From the NCBI GenBank assembly GCA_031213475.1, contig JARUPZ010000011.1:2108001-2172000 (forward strand): DNA of 64,000 bases, read 5' to 3'. The notes below the pieces were generated by a model. The model saw only the letters and a program-made list of their open reading frames with translations, did no database searches and was not told where the DNA came from. The stretch is from Nereocystis luetkeana. Taxonomy: Eukaryota > Sar > Phaeophyceae > Laminariales > Laminariaceae. The translations under genes and the position numbers were made by a program. Positions 33,116 through 43,318 of this stretch are shown here, piece after piece. Position 1 is the stretch's first letter. Each line of letters starts with the position of its first letter.

Positions 33116-35575
33116 TCGCGAGGAAAGCCACCAACGATTGACCGAAGATTGACCAACGGTCGGCAAAAACGATGCCCGAGGCAAGAGATCAACGCCGGAT
33201 GTCGGGAGAAGGAGAACAAGGGGAAGGGGCAACAACGTAAAAAAGCCAACCGAGGAGGCGAGAGGGGGGGGGGGGGGGCAGGGGATGGGTGTGAGTGAAA
33301 AACGTTGTTCAACAGCGCAGTAAATGCGCACAGCTGACATCTGTTTTGTGACCACTATATATTAATATACCAACTAATAGTCAACAGCGCAGTAAATATA
33401 TGCACGGCAGACATCTGTGTTGCGATCGCCACGTATGGATATAATAGTCACGCCGTCAGCGGTGCTTTCGTATGCAATGAAAATGCAAGAGACTGACTCA
33501 TACGGTAAATGAACGACAAAGAAAAAAAAAACGTGTACGTGTACGTGTACCGGTACCTGGTACCTGGTACACGACACGGACGATCGAGCCAACGCTTTTA
33601 CCCTACCGCTGTACCAGCGTACCAGGGGTATACCGTTAATCTCACTTCGTCTACTGTGCTGCTGCAGTGCTGTATTTGTGTTCCGCAGGATGGAGTGACG
33701 CAACGAAAAGAAAAAGTAAAGATGGCGTGACATCAACAAGGTTTTGCCTTCATGCGGACGAATCTGGGTAGGTGGAGAGTCCGACGTCACGCGTGTGGGT
33801 ACAGTACTTGTGGCGTAAACTAAGCATGCACACAAAGCACAGCCCCATGAACACACCTGCCTCTCCTTTTTTTTTGTACCAGGAATTCAATTTGCATCAA
33901 AACAAAAAAAAAACCGCGACAGAAACAAAGTGTCTCGGCAAATCAGAGTCGGATCGGAGTAGGATATCGAAATAAGTACTCGAATGATATGACTGAAATG
34001 TCCGGACGGCCTGGACGTACGAACGGCACCTCTCTCCCATTCGACTTGGACGACGGGAGGGGGGGCATGGGAATCGAACCAAATAAAAGATTGAAACAAA
34101 ACAGACCAGACGAGACCAAACTGAACTCATCCCAACACAATCAAATGGCGCCAAACCTAACTCAACACCGAGTCTATAACGCCAAGAGCGGCGACGGTGC
34201 AGACAGCGTGAATGAACTACGGCAGTCCGTATTGCCGTACACTCGTAATGTCCTGCATATCGACCCGGCTCTGTAGACGACTGACTGCCCGGTGCCCGCA
34301 AATCAATACTGTTGTTGATACTGATACTGATACTTCTGGACTTTATTATCGAGAATCGGGTTATCATTACCACAACGATTTGATAGAAAAAAAAACCAGT
34401 ATGATTCGATATTTGATACCGCTCTGGCCGTCGTATAAGGTAATATAAAATCCGCTTGGTCTTCATCTTAAGGTCTAAACGCTCCTCATATTTGCGTCCA
34501 CAGTGGTACGTGGTAGGGCCCCCGTCCAAACAAGGGAGAACAAAAACCTTCACGTTCACGCATAAAATATACCAGGTACATAAAAACAAAAGCGAGAACC
34601 GAACCGAGTTTGCTTTTTATGAGAAAAACCAAGATGGAAAACAGACACAGGATAAGCGTGAAAGCACAAAAGGGAAACCGAGCCGTCGGTCGCGGTGGAG
34701 GGAGCAGCAGCAGTGATGATGCACTACTCAGCTATGGTAAGAGGGCGGCGCCCAGGCCTAAAAAAAAAAGGGGAGTGTCCTCAAACGGCTAGCCAAACCA
34801 TGCTGTCGTTGCTGCTCCAATGTAACCGGTGTTCTGCAGCACGAGATTTGCGCAGCACAAAGTACGGGTGCTGTTGAAAACCATCAACGCTTCTTACAAC
34901 AGACGTTTTTATACTGTACAGCAGGACTCGATTCCATTAGGACAGCCCCAAGGGCCACAGTTTAGGCTAGGGGGATGAACGCTGAAGTGACTGGCACCAG
35001 CGGTATGTTGTTTGTGTATTGTCTGCTCTTGGCCCTCTGGCTGATCAGTCTACGGCGCGTTCATAGTTGTGGTTGTCGCCATGGTCTCGCTCCTCGCTTG
35101 GGCTATTCGTGCTTCGCTTTTAGAGCCTCACCAGTCAGTCTACGGGGCCTTCGTAGCTGCGGTTGTAGCCATGGCCTCGCTTCTCGCTCGGGCTGTTTGT
35201 TCTTCGTTTTTTGCAGTCAGGTTTTGCTTGATCGATTTCCGAAGGGACAAAAGCGAAGAGCAAAAATAACCCCATGCCGGTTTGCCGGGCCTTATTTTGG
35301 GCGATTTTGCCAATCAGAGGGAGTCTATCTTCCTACCAGGTATATCCCATCCGCACTTTGGTTTTTAAGCTCTTGTTTTTTTGGGGGGTTTTTAGCTCTT
35401 GCTTCTGGCATGAAAATGCACCGTTTCGACGAGAGCTTTTAGGTCGAAAATCTTTTTTTCACTACAAGCATAAAAACACGAGGATGCAAGGGGATCGAGG
35501 GCAAAAAACGCCCCATTCGATACATCGAAAGTTGGACATACAGTAGGTAGCCCGTTTTAAGGGACTCCTTTCATG
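33116..35575. other. Intergenic upstream of the G3BP-like gene
   Basis: No gene recognised. Holds a G run (33265-33280), stacked TACCTGGTA copies (33540-33570) and half of a MITE (34448-34503). Open frames near 34970-35540 are short and unmatched; CTACGG(C/G)GCxTTCxTAG... at 35047 recurs at 35139 as a local duplication. Confidence 0.4.
34448..34503. mobile_element. GGACGGAAATGTA MITE, copy 4 (half)
   Basis: Right half only: CTTGGTCTTCAT...CTCATATTTGCGTCCA, matching the end of the 19.1-kb copy. Confidence 0.4.
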
Positions 35576-35583
35576 GTAAATCG

Positions 35584-36448
35584 CAGGGCTCACTTCGGTA
35601 TGCCTTTTTTAGGTTGGCATCGTTTACCGCGGTATCCAGCCACCACGGTAATGCACGATATTTTTTTTTATGGTAGCTGGCCACCTTGGTACTCATTGGT
35701 ACAGGAACCGGCCACCACGGTAATGCACAGTAATTTTTGGATGATAACTGGCCACCTTACTCATCGGTACAGGAACCGACGACCACGGTAATACACGGTA
35801 AAATAATTTCGTGCCGAGCAGGCGTTTTCGCGAGGATGGTCGAGAAGCTTCAAAGCTGGCAATGGTTGGGGGGGGGGGGGCGCCAGAATAACTACTCTTG
35901 GCGCTCCCGCCGTTTGTTCTGATTTTGACCGAAATGGATCAGGTATACCTGATTTTGGCCACAACCCGAAAAAGAAACAGGTTTGCTTCCAGTCCAAAAA
36001 AAAAACATTCAGTTCAAAAACAATTAACAAAAAAGTACTCGTATAATCGCCAAAAACACACACACATAAGTCGCCAAGAGAGAATTGAACCCTGAGGCTA
36101 GTCCATCAAAATTGACCGCCTCACCCACTGGCGTAGATGGTAGTATCGAGTTGAGATGTCTGCGGTATTTCATGTTACCTTACCGTTCGGTAATTGGGAA
36201 CTGTACATTTGCGCGGTATTTGGTTGGGTGGCAACGAGAAACCACATAAATGCCGATATTTGCACGGTAATTGTTTGGACGGGAATGGGATAACATGATT
36301 TTTTCGGTAACGATTTGGATGGCAATGGGAGAACATGATTTGCTTGGTAACGGTTCGGATGCGAAAGGTAATTGCAATTTATCCCGGTAACGTACCGTTT
36401 ACCAATTACCGTGGTTTTACCGCGGTAAAATTACCGAAGTGAGCCCTG
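35584..36448. mobile_element. hAT-like non-autonomous element, second copy type
   Basis: Ends CAGGGCTCACTTCGGTA and TACCGAAGTGAGCCCTG. Flanking 8-mers are GTAAATCG and GCAAATTG, matching at six of eight positions. The interior is rich in (C)CACGGTAATGCAC and CGGTAA units, unlike the GGGTC interior of the first copy. Intergenic between the G3BP-like gene and gene X. Confidence 0.7.
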
Positions 36449-36743
36449 GCAAATTGGGACATGAGCGACCTCAAATTCATGCGCAACGTTTTCGCCCACT
36501 ACATACTACCAGTTTTAAGCGAGCGGTCTCTGCTAAGGGACGTTGGCACCGTATATATCGGACCTCCAATCCCGAACGCACCATTAATAGGTGCCTCTTG
36601 GAAGGTGGCTACCTGCTATATCGAGACTATCGGTAGGATACCCAATACTACCAGCCACACCTCGTACAAACACTCGACGCACAGCAGCACTATTAATAGT
36701 GTAAGCATACGGAGGATACCCAACAGTTAATGCTACTGCGGCA

Positions 36744-36941
36744 TTAAAAGAGTCTACCAAGGCAATCAATCGCCGCCACGTTTCCACGTTGCACACAGAC
36801 AGGCAGGGACGCTTGCAGCAGCAGAGGAGGAGGAGGAGGAGGAGGAGGCGCAGCAGACATTTGAGTGGAACGTGTCGTTAACTTCAATGCAAAAACTGCA
36901 AGCTTCCGGAGCGCGTGGATCGATGGGGTCAGGCTGTCGGA
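36744..36941 (-). CDS. Gene X last exon with poly-proline run
   Basis: Acceptor ATTTTACCAG, then SDSLTPSIHALRKLAVFALK, an eight-proline run from an interrupted GGA/CCT microsatellite, and TAA at 36744-36746. It is exactly 66 codons in phase with the previous exon. The alternative frame with a serine run is also open, so the frame rests on phase agreement only. Confidence 0.45.
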   Translation of the reverse strand, partial: SDSLTPSIHALRKLAVFALKLTTRSTQMSAAPPPPPPPPLLLQASLPVCVQRGNVAAIDCLGRLF

Positions 36942-39900
36942 CTGGTAAAATGCCGTCGTGGTACCAATGTTGCATGGTTGAAAAAAAGTGCGCATACACC
37001 CCAGTACTTCGTACCAGGTACATTGGTACATGAACCACCAGGCTGCTGTTTTGTTCGCAATATGCTCGCTCGCTGCGTGCTTCATGGCCTCTTTGTTATT
37101 TATGTTTTTTCCGTCCCCAAGGGTGCACTTGCAGTTGTTAACTTGTCCTCACCCCGTTCAGGCCTTGAGGACTGCAATCCCATTGTGGGCACACTTGGAA
37201 ATAGAGTCACATTCAGGTACATGTACAAGGCAGTAATGAAAGGCGTAACAACCCTTTTGGACATCAGCGGGAAAAAAATGAAGAAGAAAAAAAAATCAAA
37301 CGTCACAAGTGACGACCGCAGCCTCGGCCGTCTGAAGTAACACGCGCTGCTCAAGTGCTCAAGTGCTCAAGTACGGTACAGCGTACAGCAGAATGCGACT
37401 CCGCCTAAGCGTCTCTTCTTGTGGGCCACGTTTGCATTTTGATTGAAAGCAGAGTGCGTCCTACTCTAATTTAATCGCTACCAGGACATGACTATCTTCG
37501 TCTAAAACTATAGCCTTACGGTTAAATTCTTGCCTCCGAAGTGGCCACTATACTACTACCAGTACCAGGTACGTCTTAATGTAAAAACCGCGTGGATTAA
37601 ATATTAACATAAAAGATGTCCTGATATTGTCCATTGGGAAGCATATAGTATAGCATCACAAATATGGAGTGCCTGAGCTTTGATGCAAGGGAATGCACGA
37701 CACGGCGCGTGAGATGCATGATCCTACTTGTGCGATTCATAACACTTACTTAAATAACTTGTGATACCTTTTTTGTCGAATATAAATCATGTGCACCTTT
37801 AGAGAGCCATGTACTGTAGCCATGGAGCAAGCGACAGGTGACGTCCTTTTGTCTTGTCATCCCTGGAGATTTTGCAGCCTACGATATCTATACAGCAGTT
37901 AATAGTACACAAGCGCCGTACAAGTCGTTGCATTTTGAGCCCGTCCCGACACCAGAAATCAGCCTCCCCTAACTTCTAGCAGCTCGCCTTCCTTTGAGTG
38001 GCACTTCGCTTACTCATACCAGGTACTATTGTCTTCGCCCGGTTACCCCTGAAGGCTGAGAGGGATTGATGATATCAACGCCATCTCACCCTCCAAGCCG
38101 ACAGCGTAAAAATACACCAGACAACAGGGTACGAGCGCAAAACGAGACTTCTTTGTCCTCCCATAATATACCTGTACGACGGATCTCAGGGATACTGCCT
38201 GTACTTTCAGATCATACTTGCCGACATGTAAAAACTTCAACTGAAGGGCTTCGTCGTGACGGAGTTTCAACCAAAATCCTCCATCTCACAGATGATGTTT
38301 TTTAAAATATCTAAATACCTGGTATGTATGAATGGGGTGCATGAACGCATGTCTTACAGAAACATAAAAAGGTGTTTTTGGACTTGGTCTCGTACGTAAG
38401 ATCACTGCTGTGGAAGTTACAGGTTGTGGTCAGTCGCAACAGTCAGTCAGTCAGGCCCATGGCGTTTCGATAACCTCAGTCCTATGAAGACCTGCGACAT
38501 AACCGATATACCTGGTAGTAAATAAATACCTGTAATACAGCCGCAGTAGCGCGCTCAATACTGGCAACAAGCGCGTCGGGAGTTGGGAGCACTCTCGGAC
38601 ACTTAAAAAAAAGAACAAGAAAACAGTGAAACCGCGACCATTCCTTCGTCGCAAGGCAAACTCGGCAACTATCAACAGCTACGAGTATACTCTACTATAG
38701 CCATAAGGCCAGCGGTTATCGATTGTGTCGTTAATTATAGCACGGTGATACAATAGTTGCACTATCAACAGGAACTACAGTATTACGAGAGACCATAGTC
38801 AATATTAATAGGCCCTACAGTAGGGTACACAAAAAAAACTGTCTATTTACCTATTTTTACTAAGAATATTTGTTTCCACATACTCTACTCCCTCGTGATA
38901 TTATTAGCAAGCTGCAAAAACAGCGGAGTACTGTCGTCGGTGGTGAAAGAAAACGCTGCTGTGCAACACGGCCACCTACCCACCCACCCCCTCAACACGG
39001 CGGGCTGGCACGGCAGGGGTTTCGACTACAAGACGAGAGCTAGCTTGGATTGGATTGGACTGGATTGGTACATCCAATAGTAGATTTTCGGTATGTTGGG
39101 TATCATCTCAGGGTGATTGGTGACTACTGTAGTACATATATTGAATTGGCAGGTACGGTACCAGGTACCTGATATAGATCGATAGGTTGATTGGAACATC
39201 GGACTGCAGGCGCGGTAATTTTGCCTGCGTGGACACGATTCTCACGTGTGACAGCAGAAAGTGACATTGTTTGATTGGGACATACTCGTACGGAAAGGGT
39301 AAATACACGAAGCAAAAAAAAAGTCGACACCCCACTGTTTTTCGGAGCCCTAGACAGGGGGGAAAGCTACTGTAAAATACTAAACCACGTACAATAAACT
39401 GAAACAAAAACGTAACAGGTACGTACTGCATGTTTTTTCTTTGTTTCTGACAAAAATCCCAACCCGCTCGTATATTTTTGCTGGTGAGCGTTGCTCCGTT
39501 CTCTTTTGTTCGGTTACTCCTGGGTACGCGAGCACAATACTATTATCAAGTACGACCAGAGTTTTTTCGCGAGAGTGGGATTTTCCTCTGCTAAACCGAT
39601 GACAATGGGGACGCGAAGTTTGAAAGTTTTCCTCCAAAAGTACTGCTTTCAAGAAACAGCTGAAGATACTCCCGTATATACCGCCGCTATGGGAAAAAAG
39701 GGGAAAAAATGTTTGATTTTTTCCATTTTTTCTCACGCAGCTGCAGAGGCGGCCCCATTTGTTTTTTTTCGACGCAAATTGTCAACATGCTGACGAAAAA
39801 CAGCTCGTGCGACGATAGAGCTTCGATCTCGATATGGGCTCAGCCCACGGTAAACCCGCTTGGTGTCGGTTAAGGCCAACGAGTGTAGATGACGGCCTCG

Positions 39901-41492
39901 AAGATATCAGGTGGATCCATGGTCTAGGGGGCGAGCGAGGGCTTGCCGACCGCGTCCTACGCTCGTCTCCCACACTTAAAACAAACAAAAAAAACAAAAA
40001 TGCCATTCGAGACGGATCGAGCATTTTCGCCATCTCTTTCTGCACACCAGCGGCCAAAGTTTTTCATCCTACGCCTGGTCAGTGCCCGCCACATATCACC
40101 GACTAGTGTGTGAACACGGTGACCTGGGGTGGGTCGGAGCCCCAATAACGAGCGCACCCCGTTCAGAGTTCATGACGCAGTCGTTTGTTGAGGTCGATCG
40201 ATGTCCGTCGAGGAATCGGAATCTCGTCGCTTCGGACCGAACGTTCGCTCGAGTTTTCTGAAGACGGTCTTGGCCCTACGTCTGCCCCATAATTTGTTTT
40301 TTTCGGGGTTTTCTAAAAGTTTGGGTCTTTTCGTTTGAAGAATCGAGCTCATAGCAAGCTGTACTCAAAGGTTATAGCGGGTATCTATGAAATTCAAACT
40401 TTTTATGGAAACTTTTGCGTTCGCATTTGTCATATGGTCCAAGTACCACCTACTGTTAAGTAGGCTGATCGCTGAGCGGGCACATGATGTGCTTTTGTTG
40501 AGGGCGATAGGCGAAAAAACCATAAACCTTCATTATTAAAAGTTGACGTTACGTGGGTGGCTTGACGTTACGTCGGCGGCTGTCGCTATGATTTCATACC
40601 TGGGGACAAATAAATAATCGTGCCTTCGCAGGCAAAAACACGCGCTGAGATTGGATTGGTGTATTTGGATCCACGGGTGCATGGGATTGGATACACATTG
40701 GAGAACCAATCGCGACTCCTGGGGACAAATAAATAATCGTGCCTTCGCAGGCAAAAACACGCGCTGTGATTGGATTGGTGTATTTGGATCCACGGGTGCA
40801 TGGGATTGGATACACATTGGAACCAATCGCGACTACGCGTACCAGGTTCCGGTGCAAGGATGCATCAGGTATGGAAGGGTATGTGAAAGTTTGTGAACGT
40901 GTTGACTTGTCTGTTTGTGGCATCAACAGAACCCGCCGCTAGAGCGAACCAATACGATAGCTGCCCTGTAGTCACACCGGTTACCATTTTGTAGCATCCT
41001 CGTATAATATACCAGGTATACACTGACTGCTGCTGCGCTGCTGCTGTACGTGAGAATAAAAGGAGGCTCAAACCAACACAATTGGTATTATAGCACGGTA
41101 CATCAATTCAACACACTGACATGATATTATACATATCATAGCACGTAAATACTGACACGAGCTCTACGGACTACCTGGTACGTTGTTACTACTGCTGCAA
41201 AAAAACTAGTATTAATACTGCTGTAATATCAAAATACCGTCCCCCTTTAGAACCGCAGTCCCGTTTTGGGGACAAACTATTTGAAATTTGACTGGTTTGT
41301 CCCCAAAACGGGATTGCGGTTCTAAAAGGGGCTATGGCTATGGGTACTCACACGTACGTACGCTCGTACCAGTTAGGTACGCTGGTACCAGTTAGGTACG
41401 TTTTTATTGCCGTATTTCATGTGTTTAACGTATTTTTTACCGCCCAAAAACTGGATGTGGTCTACCAGAGGTATATCACAACAGCATGACAG
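36744..41492 (-). CDS. Gene X: unrecognised spliced gene, six exons, 5' end missing
   Basis: Phase-compatible exons: 41492-41400 (phase 0/0), 39224-39169 (0/2), 38601-38530 (2/2), 38407-38358 (2/1), 38284-38172 (1/0), 36941-36744 (phase 0 to a TAA stop). All junctions are GT-AG. Readable blocks include DIPLVDHIQFLGGKKYVKHM, LPTRLLPVLSALLRLYY, SDLTYETKSKNTF and LKLRHDEALQLKFLHVGKYD; the last exon has an eight-proline run from a (GGA)n tract. I recognise no family. The chain of six matching phases supports a real gene, but further exons between 41.4 and 39.2 kb, and the start codon, may be missing. It lies tail to head upstream of the G3BP-like gene and head to head with the EF-hand gene. Confidence 0.55.
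38172..38284 (-). CDS. Gene X exon E
   Basis: Reads GGFWLKLRHDEALQLKFLHV and continues to VVQ before donor GTATAT. Phase 1 in, 0 out. It has the most protein-like composition of the six exons. Confidence 0.55.
38358..38407 (-). CDS. Gene X exon D
   Basis: A 50-nt exon reading SDLTYETKSKNTFLCF, with acceptor CTTCCACAG (a second CAG three bases on is also usable) and strong donor GTAAGAC. Phase 2 in, 1 out, fitting both neighbours. Confidence 0.5.
38530..38601 (-). CDS. Gene X exon C
   Basis: Phase 2 in and out; reads VRECSQLPTRLLPVLSALLR. A long T-rich tract precedes the acceptor TTTTTTTAAG; donor GTATTT. An alternative phase-0 reading is open but does not join the next exon. Confidence 0.55.
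38781..38900. mobile_element. TA-flanked MITE (TTACGGGGGACC family), copy 4, diverged
   Basis: The most diverged copy. It carries two extra inserts, each after a TA: TTAATA at 38805-38810 and CAGTA at 38818-38822. In an intron of gene X. Confidence 0.75.
39169..39224 (-). CDS. Gene X exon B
   Basis: Eighteen codons plus two bases, beginning AKLPRLQSDVPINLSIYI, with acceptor CCACGCAG. The donor reads GTACCTGGTA, so the splice site sits inside one of the window's TACCTGGTA motifs. Confidence 0.5.
40600..40835 (+). repeat. Tandem duplication, about 118-bp unit
   Basis: CTGGGGACAAATAAATAATC...GGATACACATTGGA occurs twice back to back with almost no differences, so it is recent. In a gene X intron. 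Confidence 0.9.
41241..41331. mobile_element. TTAA MITE, copy 4
   Basis: Both arms are well matched (CCCTTTAGAACCGCAGTCCC and inverted) but the flanks are no longer TTAA. In an intron of gene X, about 70 bp from exon A. Confidence 0.75.
41400..41492 (-). CDS. Gene X exon A
   Basis: Thirty-one codons with acceptor TATATTCCAG and donor GTACCT, including DIPLVDHIQFLGGKKYVKHM. Phase 0 at both ends. The upstream (5') partner was not identified. Confidence 0.5.
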
Positions 41493-43060
41493 CTGGAATA
41501 TAACAGCAACAGCAGTAGTAGCCAGCCGGTGCCTGAAAGACCGCTTCTGAGCCGGAGATATCATGCTATCACACGATACATATCAATCAAGACGACTCAT
41601 GGGAGAGAACGGCTTTCAGGTCGCTCGCTATCAGCGAGTAATGGCAGTCAGCAGTCAGCAGTCAGCAGTCCGCAGGAAAACTGCCGGTAACTTCCAGCAA
41701 CCAAGACAATCGGCCGAAAATAGTCTCGAAGGGTACGGCTGGGTCTTGTCTTGCACACACGGCGGTGTCAAACGTATTATTCGTAGATTCACCCCCACCA
41801 CCCTTCACAACATTTATTTTGATTCGCGGGCCCTGCTTGGGATGGTGTCGAGCAACCAAGGTCACGAGCGACCAGCCGGCTAACAAGGGCTGCTCCACAA
41901 CAGCCAGCCCCATGGGGGTGGTGATAAGCTGCACCGGTGGGGTGGAACATCTTTCCATTATTTCCATCAAATATCATTCGTACCGACTTTTCGAGGCGAA
42001 AAGTAAGTGGGATTGAGAGGCGGTGCGTTGGGAGGGAAATGATGGGGAAAAACCCGACCGCAGAGCAAAGCGGAACGCTCGAGATGGCGGTCGCCACCGC
42101 AAGTCAACCCGGAGGCACGTGACGCGGCTACTTTACCGGCAGAAAATTGAGGACAGGGAGCCTCCCGCGGAGGCTACACCCCCCACGAACTCTAAGCCGG
42201 GAGAGCGCACGTCTTGAAGAGCGACGCAATTGATCCGGGTTGGTGTGGCTGTGATCATCATCACCACACCCACCCCGATTGGCAGATTTGATTGCCACAG
42301 AGAACAAAGCGCGTCGAGATGAGGGAAGGAGCACCTTTTTCGCGATATCGTGAACAAGCACCACTCCAACGCACCGCGCCCTCCCCCACGACAATCCAAT
42401 TCGCTACTACGACCGCTGGGTCGCTCTGCTGGCCTCTCCTGTCCGACCTGGAGGCGATGAGGGCACAGCTCGCCATGTCCGCCCACCACAATCCCCCAGC
42501 CTTTCTCCTACCCTACACCCAAAATTTTACATAGAAGAACCAAACCACGCACGCATCTGACACCGCAGATCTGAACTCCGAAACACACCTGTGCTCATGC
42601 TCCCAATAGGGGGCAGGGGTTGGCGCTGATCCTAACGCGGCTCGAGCTTGCAGCTAGTGCCCAAAGCAGTCAACCTCTTTGAGACAATAGCAAAAACGCC
42701 ATTTAGTTCTGTGAAAACCGGGGAGGGGGTGTGAAACTATGCGGCGCAATAAGCACCCCAATGAAGAACGAAAGACTGCGAACCGAAACCCTGCTGATTG
42801 CCACGAGCCACGAACCACGAGCCACGAGCCGAGTGATGCTCCGTGACAACGCGCTCCGCTGCGAGAGACAGGGTGCTATGGGGAACGTTCTGCACAAGTG
42901 ATTGAGAAAATCCGACTGAAAGAACGAGGCAACGAAAGACTTTTACAGGCGGGAGCTTAGGTCAGGCGCACCACATTTTCACATCGAGCCGCAGCAAGTT
43001 CCACCTCGAATACGGGGGGCGCAACAACGCAACGACCTTGAGATTTTGTGTAGCAGCACC
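41493..43060. promoter_or_regulatory. Presumed divergent promoter region between gene X and the EF-hand gene
   Basis: About 1.6 kb between two genes facing away from each other. It is more GC-rich than the nearby introns and holds a CAGTCAG/CAGCAGTC tandem (41645-41671) and a (CCACGAGCCACGAAC)n-type run at 42798-42832. A minus-strand open frame at 42261-42491 might contain gene X's first exon but cannot be joined in phase. I see no certain TATA box. Confidence 0.3.
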
Positions 43061-43318
43061 ATGAATGATATCAACTCCGCTCGGTCGGTGCGTAGTAGGA
43101 CTCAAGTCGGCGCCACCAACAGGTTTTCGGCCTTACCATCTCCATTGGCTCCAGATAGTCTTCGCGAAAACAAAAAGGGGGTAGCAAGTGGCCCACACAG
43201 GGCAAGCCGGGCTGGTGCTATTAGGCCGCGTTCCACATCGCCATTGTCTGCTGCTGCTGCTGCTGCGGCCACCTCCAAGTGTAAAGAACCTCTGCGATCA
43301 AGCCGAAGTCACGAATTG
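43061..43318 (+). CDS. EF-hand gene exon 1
   Basis: Begins CACCATGAATGAT, a good start context, and encodes MNDINSARSVRSRTQVGATN onward. A (CTG)n repeat is read as an Ala run. Donor GTGAGA, phase 0. An upstream frame extension lacks an ATG. Confidence 0.6.

Noticed and set aside
40536..40926. Minus-strand frames at 40.5-40.9 kb as coding
   Set aside because: They are made by the recent tandem duplication; the repeated peptide merely reflects it.
42128..42491. First exon of gene X
   Set aside because: Two overlapping frames are open and look plausible (one starts MASCALIASRSDRRGQQSDP), but no donor joins exon A in phase; kept only as a possibility.
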